Of a DNA stretch of 64,000 nt, positions 49,135 through 58,060 are shown one piece after another. Numbering within the stretch: position 1 is the stretch's first letter; each line of letters opens with the position of its first letter. Both the position numbers and the translations under genes were made by a program. The stretch comes from Oscillospiraceae bacterium (lineage in GTDB: Bacteria; Bacillota; Clostridia; Oscillospirales; Oscillospiraceae). Location of the stretch: NCBI GenBank assembly GCA_916988195.3, contig CAKASQ030000006.1:1-64000 (forward strand), given 5' to 3'. The notes below the pieces were generated by a model. The model ran no database searches. It was not told the origin of the DNA and saw only the letters and a program-made list of their open reading frames with translations.

Positions 49135-50871
49135 TTATGAAATATCAAACGCGCCGCTTTCCTCCAGCTCCCGCGCGATCACATCCCCGATGGGAGACTT
49201 CATGGAATTTGTGAGCCCCGTTTCGCGCAGCGCGTCGGTCAGGAAATAGTCCTCGTCCGACATGCTCGCCACGCGCAGATACGTATCCATCGCGTCGTTC
49301 GGGCTCTCGGCCAAGCGCGCATAGAGCTCCAGCGCCGGAATGGCCGAGACGGCGTAGCTGATGTAGTAGAGCGGCTGCTGGAAGTTGTGGATGACCTCCG
49401 TCCACTCGTACTCATACCCGTCATATGGCTCGAAGCCGTAGCTCGCGTAGACCTCGCGGTAAATATCCAGAAGCCTGTCCTTCGTGAGATCGGGCTCTGC
49501 GTAAACTCTCTGCTGGAACTCGTCGTACATCGCGCCCGTGACCACACTGTATACTAAGTTTAAAAGCGTCTGCGCGCGAAGAATCTCCGCATCGTCTCCA
49601 AACAGGTCCTCGTAGAACTGCAGGAACATGACCTCCATACCCTGCGACTGAAGCTCGCTCAGATCGTAGTCGATCACGCCGTAGAGCGCATCCGATCCGT
49701 GGTAATAGCCCGCCAGCCAGTGGCCGAACTCATGGAACATATCCGTGTAATCCGCGTAGGAGTCATAGGGGCAGTTGAAAATAAACGGAACGTCAAACGA
49801 ATACAGATACGACGTATAACCCGTGGGCAGTTTCTTTTCCGAATACGAAATATCATACAGGCTGTGCTCTACGAGGTATTCCGCCGCCTCGCGAACCTCC
49901 GGGCTCATGCGCGCCGTGCCGTACAAAAGCGCGTCGATCACATTCTGGCCTGTAATGCCGCCGGTGCTAGAAATTCCGCTGTCCGAAAGTGCCTGTGAAA
50001 GTGTGTCCGAGTATTTGGTGAGAAGCGGGGCAAAGTCTTCTTTTGCCGTCTGCCAGATTTTCTGCGCATCCTCCGGCGTATAGTCCCGCGAATAGAACGC
50101 GCTGTAGGCGTAGTCCGCATAGGAAGCGCTTCCTGCGAGCTCCGTCATCTGGGACCGCACCTTCACAAGCTCCAGATACACATCCGCCGCCGCGTCAACA
50201 TCCAGCTCCTCCTGCGCGCTCAGAGCCGCGTACTGCCGCACGAGCTCCGACTCCTGCGCGCTGAGGGACAGGCTCTCCTGCGAGGCCTCCTGATCGTAGC
50301 TTTTGAAAATCTCAACCTGCCACGTCTCAAATTCCCGGCTCAAGAGCTTTGCATGTTCGCCCTCGGATACCTCGTGCAGCGTCTGATGATACAAATCCGC
50401 CGCATCGTAATAGGCCTGCGTCTGCCGCAACGCACGCTCGGCAAGCGCCTCATCCGTCGCGTCCCGGTCGCTGTCCAGCGCCAAAAGCGAGGCCGCCGTG
50501 TCGATTTTCACCAGCATCTGCTCGGCCTCGAAACACGCTCTGTGGAACGCCTCGCGGCTGTTTTTCTCTGCGGCCTTCGTGATAGCCGCGCAGTAGGGCG
50601 CGTAAGCCTCGCAGGTGATCTCTCCGAGCTGCATCTCATCATAGTCGAGCTCGTCTCGCGCCAGCGGCTCAAAATAGCCGTCACCCGCCAGCGTCTCTAT
50701 CTCCTGCACCTGCCCGGCCGGAGCCTGCTCTTGCGGTGTCTGCGTCTGCTGCAGTTCTTCGTATAAGCTGTCCAGCGCGTCCTGCGCAACCGGAACCGGC
50801 AGACAGCCGCACAGTCCCAGCAGCAAAATCACGCAAAGCGCCAGCGCCAGTATTCTCGTTCCAAGCCTCAT
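49135..50871 (-). CDS. M3-family metallopeptidase lipoprotein
   Basis: The 578-residue protein begins with a lipoprotein signal (acyl Cys probably C23 in LCGC). A long helical region follows, then the zinc motif HEFGH (His380, Glu381) in MFHEFGHWLAGYYHGSD, as in oligoendopeptidase F-like M3 enzymes. The usual third ligand Glu lies in the following helix region. It is a surface oligopeptidase rather than the usual cytoplasmic form. GGAGG precedes ATG 50871; an in-frame upstream extension lacks support. Co-transcription with an ABC exporter suggests peptide handling, but this is inference. Confidence 0.85.
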   Translation of the reverse strand: MRLGTRILALALCVILLLGLCGCLPVPVAQDALDSLYEELQQTQTPQEQAPAGQVQEIETLAGDGYFEPLARDELDYDEMQLGEITCEAYAPYCAAITKAAEKNSREAFHRACFEAEQMLVKIDTAASLLALDSDRDATDEALAERALRQTQAYYDAADLYHQTLHEVSEGEHAKLLSREFETWQVEIFKSYDQEASQESLSLSAQESELVRQYAALSAQEELDVDAAADVYLELVKVRSQMTELAGSASYADYAYSAFYSRDYTPEDAQKIWQTAKEDFAPLLTKYSDTLSQALSDSGISSTGGITGQNVIDALLYGTARMSPEVREAAEYLVEHSLYDISYSEKKLPTGYTSYLYSFDVPFIFNCPYDSYADYTDMFHEFGHWLAGYYHGSDALYGVIDYDLSELQSQGMEVMFLQFYEDLFGDDAEILRAQTLLNLVYSVVTGAMYDEFQQRVYAEPDLTKDRLLDIYREVYASYGFEPYDGYEYEWTEVIHNFQQPLYYISYAVSAIPALELYARLAESPNDAMDTYLRVASMSDEDYFLTDALRETGLTNSMKSPIGDVIARELEESGAFDIS

Positions 50872-50914
50872 CCGTTCCTCCATTCTCCGCGTTCGCAGCT
50901 GTTTCTTGCCTCGT

Positions 50915-50943
50915 ATTATATGCGATTTTTCGCGTTCTGTCCA
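50915..50943 (-). promoter_or_regulatory. Promoter of the M3 peptidase/ABC exporter operon
   Basis: The minus strand has TGGACA (50938-50943), a 17 bp spacer and TATAAT (50915-50920), about 45 bases before the ATG. Confidence 0.75.
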
Positions 50944-51006
50944 TTCGAAAAGCATACAAAAGCGCGCGGAGGACGCTCCCCCGCGCATATAAACTGCCCC
51001 GTATTC

Positions 51007-51705
51007 TCAGCCGAGTCCCGTCCATCGCTCGCCGTCGCCGCAGGCGCGCGCCGTGTGGTCGATTGCTGCCTCCTGCATCGCGAGAAAGTACGGCGCTTCG
51101 GTATCCAGGTTATCCGAAAAAAGCGGCATGCCGACAAGCAAATCCGAAAGCGACTGCGGCGTTCTGCCAAGAATCCGGTTCAAAATCTCCGCCAGTTCCG
51201 CCCGCGAAAGCGCCTGCTCTTTGGAAAATACCGCGCCGTGCAGCCCCATGACCCAGCCGTTTCCCGCCTCAAACGTCACGTCCTGCGCCGCCCAGCCGCT
51301 CGATAGCGCCGCAAGCGCCTCCTTCCCCGATTCCTGCGCGCGCACGCGCTCTAAAATGATGGACAGCTCCTCGCTCGTCACGCCGTCATCCGGCCGGAAA
51401 TTTCCGTTGCCGTCTCCCAGCATCAGCCGCAGCCCCGCCATCGCGCTGACCGCTTCATACGCCCAGTGCCCGCACCCAACGTCCCGGAATGCGCTCTCCG
51501 ACGTGAGCTCCTGCCGCGCGTCCGGGCTCATCATCCGGTGCAAAATCTCCGCCAGCTCCGCCCGCGTCACCTGCTTTTCCGGCCGGATGCTCCCGTCCGG
51601 AAAGCCCTGCAAATACGCCCCGTGAAATGCCTCCTGCGCAAAGCACGGCACGCGCAGGGCCGCCAACAGCAAAACCGCCAGCAGCAGTTTCCGAAAAATT
51701 TTCAT
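51007..51705 (-). CDS. Small secreted SLH-domain protein
   Basis: The 232-residue protein has a signal peptide (residues 1 to about 24, ending CFA) followed by SLH-type repeats: FPDGSIRPEKQVTRAELAEILHRMM (cited only by its start FPDGSIRP), FRDVGCGHWAYEAVSAM with DGNGNFRPDDGVTSEEL, and a third, degenerate unit (SKEQALSRAELAEILNRIL). It is little more than an SLH module, so it may bind wall polymer as a structural or regulatory surface protein. GAGGAAC precedes ATG 51705. Its upstream region overlaps the divergent Trp T-box promoter region. Confidence 0.82.
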   Translation of the reverse strand: MKIFRKLLLAVLLLAALRVPCFAQEAFHGAYLQGFPDGSIRPEKQVTRAELAEILHRMMSPDARQELTSESAFRDVGCGHWAYEAVSAMAGLRLMLGDGNGNFRPDDGVTSEELSIILERVRAQESGKEALAALSSGWAAQDVTFEAGNGWVMGLHGAVFSKEQALSRAELAEILNRILGRTPQSLSDLLVGMPLFSDNLDTEAPYFLAMQEAAIDHTARACGDGERWTGLG

Positions 51706-51848
51706 GCTCCGTTCCTCTTTTCCCGCGAGCCGTTCTCGCGCTTCGGTTCTCATTCTGACACATCTCTCCGGAAAAATCGGTCGTTTCCGCGCGCCCGGCG
51801 TGCAGATTTTCAGAAAAATCCGCAAGAAACACGGTGCGAAATTTTCTC

Positions 51849-51877
51849 TTGACAAATGGCTACCGGAGTGGTAGAGT
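51849..51877 (+). promoter_or_regulatory. Promoter of the Trp T-box/trpB unit
   Basis: TTGACA (51849-51854), a 17 bp spacer and TAGAGT (51872-51877) precede the T-box leader. Confidence 0.7.
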
Positions 51878-51883
51878 TTAGCC

Positions 51884-52152
51884 ATTCAAACCAGTGAAGA
51901 AGTGTGAGTAAGCAATCACACCCCTTGCCAAAGAGAGCCGCGGACGGTGGAAGCGCGGCGCAAGGCGATTGCCGAATGGGCTTCCGAGGGCGAGCCGAAG
52001 TCAGTAGGTGAGCCGGAGTTGGCGCTCCGTTACAAAAGGCCGGTATGTGATAGCATACGCAAAGAGGGCGCGCAAGCGTCAAGCCGGGTGGCACCGCAGG
52101 AGTTTTTTCCCTCCTGTCCCAGCAGTTCGTACTGTAGGGACAGGAGGGTTTT
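51884..52152 (+). promoter_or_regulatory. T-box riboswitch, tryptophan specifier
   Basis: The leader has the AGAGAGCC element of stem I and a candidate specifier UGG (51977-51979, in GCCGAATGGGC). The T-box sequence GGGTGGCACCGC lies at 52086-52097, and a terminator follows (CCCTCCTGTCCC...GGGACAGGAGGGTTTT, about 52110-52152). Uncharged tRNA-Trp should favour the antiterminator and expression of trpB. Confidence 0.9.
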
Positions 52153-52214
52153 CGTATTTCCGGAATGTCCCGCAAAAAACTTCCGTGCAAATTCAAAGAA
52201 AGGTGGACAAGAAC

Positions 52215-53585
52215 ATGTCTCAAGAAATCCCGTACAAAATCTATCTCTCCGAAAGCGAAATGCCCACGGCATGGTACAATCTCCGCGCCGACATGAAAAA
52301 CAAGCCCGCGCCGCTGCTGAATCCCGGAACCGGCAAACCCATGGGCTTTGACGATCTGCGCGGCGTCTTCTGCGACGAGCTTGTCCGTCAGGAGTTAGAT
52401 AATGACACGCCGTACATCGAAATTCCGGACGAGATCCGCAGTTTCTACAAGATGTACCGTCCGTCGCCTCTCGTCAGAGCTTATTGCCTTGAGAAAAAGC
52501 TTGGCACGCCGGCCAAGATCTACTATAAGTTCGAGGGCAACAACACCTCGGGCAGCCATAAATTAAACTCCGCCATCGCGCAGGCGCATTATGCCAAGCA
52601 GCAGGGTCTTACCGGCGTTACGACCGAAACCGGTGCCGGTCAGTGGGGCACGGCGCTTTCGATGGCCTGCGCGTATCTGGGACTGGACTGCAAGGTCTAC
52701 ATGGTCAAGTGCTCCTACGAGCAGAAGCCCTTCCGCCGCGAGGTCATGCGCACCTACGGCGCGAGCGTCACGCCATCTCCCTCCAACACGACGAACGTCG
52801 GCCGGAAAATCCTCGAAAAAGACCCGAACACAACAGGCTCTCTCGGCTGCGCGATCAGCGAGGCCGTCGAGGCCGCGACGACGACCCCCGGCTACCGGTA
52901 CGTTCTCGGCAGCGTTCTCAATCAGGTGCTGCTCCACCAGTCGGTCATCGGTCTGGAGGCCAAGGCCGCGCTCGATAAATACGGCGTCAAGCCCGACATC
53001 ATCATCGGCTGCGCCGGCGGCGGCTCGAACCTCGGCGGCCTGATCGCGCCCTTTATGGGCCAGAAGCTCCGCGGAGAAGCCGACTACCGTATCATCGCCG
53101 TTGAGCCCGCATCCTGCCCAAGCTTCACGCGCGGCAAGTTCGCCTATGACTTCTGCGATACCGGCATGGTCTGCCCGCTGGCGAAAATGTACACGCTCGG
53201 CTCCGGCTTCATCCCCTCTGCCAACCACGCGGGCGGTCTTCGGTACCACGGCATGAGCTCGACGCTCTCGCAGCTGTACCACGACGGTCTTATGGAGGCG
53301 CGCGCCGTTGAGCAGACGAGCGTCTTTGAAGCAGCCGAATACTTTGCAAGAGTCGAAGGTATCCTTCCCGCGCCCGAGTCCAGCCACGCCATCCGCGCCG
53401 CCATCGACGAAGCGCTCAAATGCAAGGAAACAGGCGAAGAAAAGACGATCCTATTCGGCCTCACCGGCACGGGCTATTTCGATCTCTACGCCTACGAAGC
53501 CTTCAACAACGGCACCATGACCGACACCATCCCCACCGACGAGCAGCTGGCCGCGAGCCTCGCGACCCTCCCGCAGATCGGCTGA
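52215..53585 (+). CDS. trpB: Tryptophan synthase beta chain, TrpB2-type
   Basis: The 456-residue PLP enzyme makes tryptophan from indole and serine. It is of the longer TrpB2 class: a distinctive N-terminus (IPYKIYLSESEMPTAWYNLR), the PLP Lys116 in TSGSHKLNSA, ETGAGQWG and the glycine loop CAGGGSNLGG. ATG 52215 has AAAGGTGGA about 7 bases upstream. It stands alone behind a Trp T-box, with no trpA or other trp gene beside it, which suggests indole salvage or a TrpA-independent role. A terminator follows. Confidence 0.95.
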   Translation: MSQEIPYKIYLSESEMPTAWYNLRADMKNKPAPLLNPGTGKPMGFDDLRGVFCDELVRQELDNDTPYIEIPDEIRSFYKMYRPSPLVRAYCLEKKLGTPAKIYYKFEGNNTSGSHKLNSAIAQAHYAKQQGLTGVTTETGAGQWGTALSMACAYLGLDCKVYMVKCSYEQKPFRREVMRTYGASVTPSPSNTTNVGRKILEKDPNTTGSLGCAISEAVEAATTTPGYRYVLGSVLNQVLLHQSVIGLEAKAALDKYGVKPDIIIGCAGGGSNLGGLIAPFMGQKLRGEADYRIIAVEPASCPSFTRGKFAYDFCDTGMVCPLAKMYTLGSGFIPSANHAGGLRYHGMSSTLSQLYHDGLMEARAVEQTSVFEAAEYFARVEGILPAPESSHAIRAAIDEALKCKETGEEKTILFGLTGTGYFDLYAYEAFNNGTMTDTIPTDEQLAASLATLPQIG

Positions 53586-53601
53586 GTTTCCCAAGATACG
53601 A

Positions 53602-53638
53602 AGCATCCCCGCACAGAACCTCTGTACGGGGATGCTTT
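53602..53638 (+). terminator. trpB terminator (also near the mutY end)
   Basis: AGCATCCCCG pairs with CGGGGATGCT and is followed by TTTA, between convergent trpB and mutY. Confidence 0.85.
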
Positions 53639-54678
53639 TATATTTCCTCTTCGACGAACATCCGGAACGCTGTCGGAAGCGCCACATCCGTTTTGCGCCG
53701 CGCATCGCTCGCCCAGACAAATTCCGGGCTTTTCTCCTTGCATACTATATAATAACAGCGCATGCGCCAGATGATGTGCGTGAACACATGCACCCGCTCG
53801 ACACTTTTGAGAAGCTCCGCCGGCTCGCATCCGGCCTTTTCCGCAAACGAAAGCGCCTGCGCCGCATCCAGCTTCCCCTCCACGTTCGGAAGCTCCCAGA
53901 GCCCCGCGAGAAGTCCTTTGTTCTCCCGCTTCCGGACGGCAAGGCAGCCGTCGCACGTAAGATAGAAAACCGTCTTCTCTTCCTCCCGCTTCGCCTTCTT
54001 CGCTTCTTTCACGGGGTATTTTTCCCACGTGCCGTGCGCGTTTGCAAGACACACATCCCGCAGGGGGCAAATTTCGCATTTCGGCGCGCCGTTCGGAACG
54101 CACACCATCGCGCCGAGCTCCATGAGCGCCTGCGTGAGCTTTCCGCGTGAGCCCGCCTCATAAAGCGGAAGCAGCGCCTCGCGGTAGGCAGTTTTCGTCT
54201 TCTGGTTCGTGACCGGCGCGCCGTCTTCCATCACGCGGGAGAGCACCCGCAGCACATTTCCGTCGACCGCCGGGGTTGGACGCTCAAAGCAGATCGAGCA
54301 GATTGCCCCCGCCGTGTAATCGCCGACGCCCGGCAGCGCGCGCACAGCCTCGTACGTTTCGGGGAACGCACCGCCATGCTCGTCCATGATCACCTTCGCG
54401 GCCTTTTGCAAATTCCACACGCGGCTGTAATATCCAAGCCCCTCCCAGAGCTTCGTCAGCCTGTCAGGTGGGCAGTCGGACAGCGCTTTGATCGTCGGAA
54501 GCTCAGATAAGAACCGCGCGTAATAGCCCTTCACAGCCTCCACTCTCGTCTGCTGGAGCATGATCTCCGACAGCCACACATGATACGGCTCCTTATCCTG
54601 CCGCCACGGAAGCTCCCGATGCCCCGCGTCGTACCACATGCAAAGCTTCTCCCCCAATTTTTCCGGCAACGGCCTCAT
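53638..54678 (-). CDS. mutY: A/G-specific adenine glycosylase
   Basis: The 346-residue DNA repair enzyme removes adenine mispaired with 8-oxoguanine. The catalytic Glu is in LSEIMLQQTRV, the helix-hairpin-helix is LPGVGDYTAGAI, the catalytic Asp is in AVDGNVLRVLSR, and the iron-sulfur cluster Cys set ends in CEICPLRDVC. A C-terminal NUDIX-like domain (about 225-346) recognises 8-oxoG. ATG 54678 is the best start; a short in-frame extension to 54705 is less likely. Its promoter shares bases with the divergent MFS gene promoter. Confidence 0.95.
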   Translation of the reverse strand: MRPLPEKLGEKLCMWYDAGHRELPWRQDKEPYHVWLSEIMLQQTRVEAVKGYYARFLSELPTIKALSDCPPDRLTKLWEGLGYYSRVWNLQKAAKVIMDEHGGAFPETYEAVRALPGVGDYTAGAICSICFERPTPAVDGNVLRVLSRVMEDGAPVTNQKTKTAYREALLPLYEAGSRGKLTQALMELGAMVCVPNGAPKCEICPLRDVCLANAHGTWEKYPVKEAKKAKREEEKTVFYLTCDGCLAVRKRENKGLLAGLWELPNVEGKLDAAQALSFAEKAGCEPAELLKSVERVHVFTHIIWRMRCYYIVCKEKSPEFVWASDARRKTDVALPTAFRMFVEEEI

Positions 54679-54707
54679 ATCCTTCACGCTCCCTTCGCAA
54701 TGCACCT

Positions 54708-54758
54708 ATTGTATCCGCCCCTTACGCGCTTGTCAAATCACCGCAGCGCCGCTATAAT
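54708..54758. promoter_or_regulatory. Overlapping divergent promoters of mutY and the MFS gene
   Basis: On the minus strand TTGACA (54731-54736), a 17 bp spacer and TACAAT (54708-54713) drive mutY. On the plus strand TTGTCA (54730-54735), a 17 bp spacer and TATAAT (54753-54758) drive the transporter. The -35 boxes occupy the same bases. Confidence 0.8.
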
Positions 54759-54801
54759 GGACATGTTCGAAAACACAACATTTCTGATAAGGAGCGAACG
54801 C

Positions 54802-56148
54802 ATGAAGCTCAATAGCCGCCGCACAATTCTAACCGGTCTCGCGTTTTTGTCCATCTGCGCCTTCTGGCAGATGTACGACAACGTCATCCCGCTCATTCTC
54901 ACCAAAACCTTCCACATGAACGAAACCCTCTCCGGCGCGATTATGGCGGCGGACAATATTCTCGCACTCTTTCTCCTGCCGTTTTTCGGCGCGCGCTCGG
55001 ATAAGACGAACACAAAAATCGGCAAGCGCATGCCCTACATTCTCTTCGGAACCGGCTGCGCTGTTCTTCTCATGAACCTTCTGCCGCTGATTGACAACAG
55101 CTATGCGGTCGCTCCATCCCCCTTCAAGACGGCAAGCTTCGTCATTGTCCTCGGCCTTTTGCTTATCGCCATGGGAACCTACCGTTCCCCCGCCGTCGCG
55201 CTTATGCCGGACCTCACGCCGAAGCCCCTGCGCTCGCGCGCGAACGCTATCATCAACCTCATGGGAGCCGTCGGCGGCATGATCTATCTTGGCATCGCCG
55301 CGGTTCTCTATTCGCAGAAGCGCCTCTCCGCAATGGGGCTTACCAAGGCGGACCAGCTCGACTATCAGCCGCTGTTCCTAATTGTCTCGGCCATCATGTT
55401 CGTCTCCGTCGGCGTTCTGTTCCTCACGATCAAAGAGCCAAAGCTCGCAAAGGAAAATCAGGACTTGGAGGCGCAGCACCCCGAATGGAACCTTGCCGAA
55501 ACCGACGCTTCCGGCCACGAGGTGCTCCCGAAGCCCGTCAAAAAAAGCCTCGGCTTTCTGCTCGCGTCCATCGCCCTGTGGTTCGCGGGCTATAACGGCG
55601 TGACCACCTGGTTCACGACCTACGTCGCAAGCGTCATGGGTCAGGGCCTCGGCGGCGCTTCTACGTGCCTTCTCATCGCGACCGGCGGCGCAATCGTCTC
55701 CTACATTCCTGTCGGCGCGCTGGCCTCTAAAATTGGACGCAAGAAGACCATACAGCTGGGCGTACTTTTACTTGCCGCATGCTTTGCGCTCGGCTATGTG
55801 CTCACGACGCACTTTTCTTCCATCAACGCCGTCATGTTCCTCGTCTTCGCGCTCGTGGGGCTTGCGTGGGCGGCCATCAATGTAAACTCCCTTCCGATGG
55901 TCGTCGAGATGTGCCGGGGCTCAGATATCGGCAAGTTTACCGGCTACTACTACACCGCCTCCATGGCCGCGCAGGTCGTGACCCCGGTGCTCGCCGGAAC
56001 GCTCATGCGAAATATCAGCTACAAGATTCTCTTCCCCTACGCGGCCGTTTTCGTCTCTTTATCCTTCGTCACCATGTGCTTCGTGCGCCACGGAGACGGC
56101 AAGGCCGGGGCTAAAACCGGTCTTTCCGCATTCGAAGATATCGACTAA
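54802..56148 (+). CDS. MFS sugar transporter (GPH/SUC-like)
   Basis: The 448-residue membrane protein has 12 predicted transmembrane segments. The loop FFGARSDKTNTKIGKRMPY and the segment ALMPDLTPKPLRSRANAIIN resemble sucrose/GPH-type major facilitator transporters. A second RIGRKK-like loop (SKIGRKKTIQLG) begins the C-terminal half. It probably moves a sugar or glycoside with cations; the substrate is unknown. AAGGAG lies 8 bases before ATG 54802. A GDPD gene follows 21 bp later, probably on the same transcript. Confidence 0.88.
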   Translation: MKLNSRRTILTGLAFLSICAFWQMYDNVIPLILTKTFHMNETLSGAIMAADNILALFLLPFFGARSDKTNTKIGKRMPYILFGTGCAVLLMNLLPLIDNSYAVAPSPFKTASFVIVLGLLLIAMGTYRSPAVALMPDLTPKPLRSRANAIINLMGAVGGMIYLGIAAVLYSQKRLSAMGLTKADQLDYQPLFLIVSAIMFVSVGVLFLTIKEPKLAKENQDLEAQHPEWNLAETDASGHEVLPKPVKKSLGFLLASIALWFAGYNGVTTWFTTYVASVMGQGLGGASTCLLIATGGAIVSYIPVGALASKIGRKKTIQLGVLLLAACFALGYVLTTHFSSINAVMFLVFALVGLAWAAINVNSLPMVVEMCRGSDIGKFTGYYYTASMAAQVVTPVLAGTLMRNISYKILFPYAAVFVSLSFVTMCFVRHGDGKAGAKTGLSAFEDID

Positions 56149-56169
56149 TTTATAAAAGAAGGCGTTTTT

Positions 56170-56988
56170 ATGCTTACCGTACTTATCATTCTTCTGGTGC
56201 TTGCCGCATTGTATCTTCTTACCCTGCAAGGCCGGCGCAATCACCCGCTCTGGAAAACATTCCGCCATCAGCGCTTCTGTCACCGGGGCTATCACGACAA
56301 GCCGCAAATTCCCGAAAACAGCCTTCCCGCCTTCCGCCGCGCGATCGACCACGGCTGGGGTGCAGAACTCGACGTGCACCTGCTCAAAGACGGTACGCTC
56401 GCTGTGTTCCACGACTCCGACCTCTCCCGCTGCGCAGGCGTTTCCGGCATGATCGAGGACCTGACGCTTCCGGAATTAAAAAAGCTCCGCCTCGAGGGAA
56501 CGGACGAGCAAATCCCGCTCTTTGACGAGGTGCTCGCGCTGTTTGCAGATGCAGCGCCGCTCATCATCGAGCTCAAGAGCGCAAACGGCAACCATTATGC
56601 GCTTACGAACGCTGTCTGTGAGCGGCTGGATTCTTATAAGGGCGAGTTCTGCATCGAGTCGTTCGACCCCTTCTGCGTGCTGGACGTCAAGAAGCTTCGC
56701 CCCGAGATCTGCCGCGGCCAGCTGTCGATGAATTTCTGCAAGGACCCGTCCGGCCTGCCGTTTTATAAGCGCGTGATCGCGGGCAATATGCTTCTGAACT
56801 TCCTCACGCGCCCGGACTTCATCGCCTACAAGTTTGAAGACCGCAAAGCCCTTTCCCCCACGCTCTGCCGGACGCTCTGGGGCATTCAGGAGGTCAGCTG
56901 GACGATTCGCCAAAAAGAAGACCTTCTGGAAGCGGAGCAGGCGGGCTCCATCGGCATTTTCGAGTGTTTTGACCCGGACGAGCCGTAA
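56170..56988 (+). CDS. Glycerophosphodiester phosphodiesterase
   Basis: The 272-residue protein has an N-terminal membrane anchor (residues 1-20) and a GDPD TIM barrel. It carries the catalytic HRGYHDKPQIPENSLPAF, the metal-binding GAELDVHLLKDG and VFHDSDLSR, and a LIIELKS strand. It hydrolyses glycerophosphodiesters to glycerol-3-phosphate and alcohols, in phospholipid turnover or phosphate scavenging. The active site faces outside if the N-terminal segment is a signal anchor. It probably forms an operon with the MFS gene. Confidence 0.9.
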   Translation: MLTVLIILLVLAALYLLTLQGRRNHPLWKTFRHQRFCHRGYHDKPQIPENSLPAFRRAIDHGWGAELDVHLLKDGTLAVFHDSDLSRCAGVSGMIEDLTLPELKKLRLEGTDEQIPLFDEVLALFADAAPLIIELKSANGNHYALTNAVCERLDSYKGEFCIESFDPFCVLDVKKLRPEICRGQLSMNFCKDPSGLPFYKRVIAGNMLLNFLTRPDFIAYKFEDRKALSPTLCRTLWGIQEVSWTIRQKEDLLEAEQAGSIGIFECFDPDEP

Positions 56989-57105
56989 TTTTTTCGCCCG
57001 CCTCTTCCTTTTTGCTTCGAGCGTGCTACAATAGTAGCCGCACAGAGCACGCTGTTGCGGAAAATTCCGCCCTGCCGGTCCAAATTGAAAGGGAGATGGC
57101 GCATC

Positions 57106-57966
57106 ATGTGGATTTTATATGCGTTCGGCTCGGCGCTGTTTGCGGGGCTGACGGCGGTGCTCGCCAAGTGCGGCATCCGCAAAACGGACTCGATGGTCGC
57201 GACCGCCATCCGGACGATCATCGTTCTGCTTTTCTCGTGGCTGATGGTCTTCATCGTCGGCTCGCAAAGCCAGCTGTCAAGCCTCGACGGCAGGACGCTT
57301 CTGTTTCTGGTGCTCTCGGGACTTGCGACCGGCGCAAGCTGGCTGTGCTATTTCCATGCGCTGCAAATCGGCGACATCAATAAGGTCGTCCCCGTCGATA
57401 AATCGAGCACCGTGCTCACCATTCTGCTCGCCGTCCTCTTCCTCCACGAGAGCCTGAGTCTTCCGAAAGGAATCGGAATTGTCCTGATTGCTGTGGGCAC
57501 GTATCTCATGATCGAAAAAAAGCAGTCGACCGGCGCGGCAAAAGAAGGCGTGAGCTGGCTTTTATACGCGGCGGGCTCGGCGGTCTTCGCGAGCTTAACC
57601 TCCATCCTCGGAAAAATCGGCATCTCCGGCGTAGAGTCGAACCTCGGCACGGCCATCCGCACGGGCGTGGTGCTCGTGATGTCGTGGATGATGGTCTTCG
57701 TGACCGGAAAAAGCGCGAAGCTTCGCGAGGTCCCCAAGGACGAGCTCGGCTTTATCTGTCTGTCGGGGCTCGCTACCGGCGGCAGCTGGCTGTGCTATTA
57801 TAAAGCCTTGCAGGAGGGCCCCGCAAGTGTCGTCGCGCCCATCGACAAACTCAGCATTCTCGTGACGATCCTTTTTTCCTACCTTGTCTTTCACGAGAAG
57901 CTCTCCAAAAAATCTGCCCTCGGCCTTGCGATCCTCGTCAGCGGTACGCTTTTGATGCTGCTCTGA
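57106..57966 (+). CDS. EamA/DMT-family transporter with duplicated halves
   Basis: The 286-residue protein has ten predicted transmembrane segments built as two EamA repeats. LFAGLTAVLAKCGI and ATGASWLCYFHALQ in the first half are matched by VFASLTSILGKIGI and ATGGSWLCYYKALQ in the second. Such drug/metabolite transporters usually export amino acids or other small metabolites; the substrate is not known. GGGAG lies 10 bases before ATG 57106. A possible promoter (TTCCTT, 16 bp, TACAAT) lies near 57007-57034. Confidence 0.88.
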   Translation: MWILYAFGSALFAGLTAVLAKCGIRKTDSMVATAIRTIIVLLFSWLMVFIVGSQSQLSSLDGRTLLFLVLSGLATGASWLCYFHALQIGDINKVVPVDKSSTVLTILLAVLFLHESLSLPKGIGIVLIAVGTYLMIEKKQSTGAAKEGVSWLLYAAGSAVFASLTSILGKIGISGVESNLGTAIRTGVVLVMSWMMVFVTGKSAKLREVPKDELGFICLSGLATGGSWLCYYKALQEGPASVVAPIDKLSILVTILFSYLVFHEKLSKKSALGLAILVSGTLLMLL

Positions 57967-58060
57967 ACAAAAAACACTTGGGTGCATCTGAATTCTGGCA
58001 AACCCGCCGGTTTTCCGATGCGCCCTTGCATTTTCTTTCGCCGCTTGGTATGATAGGGCT

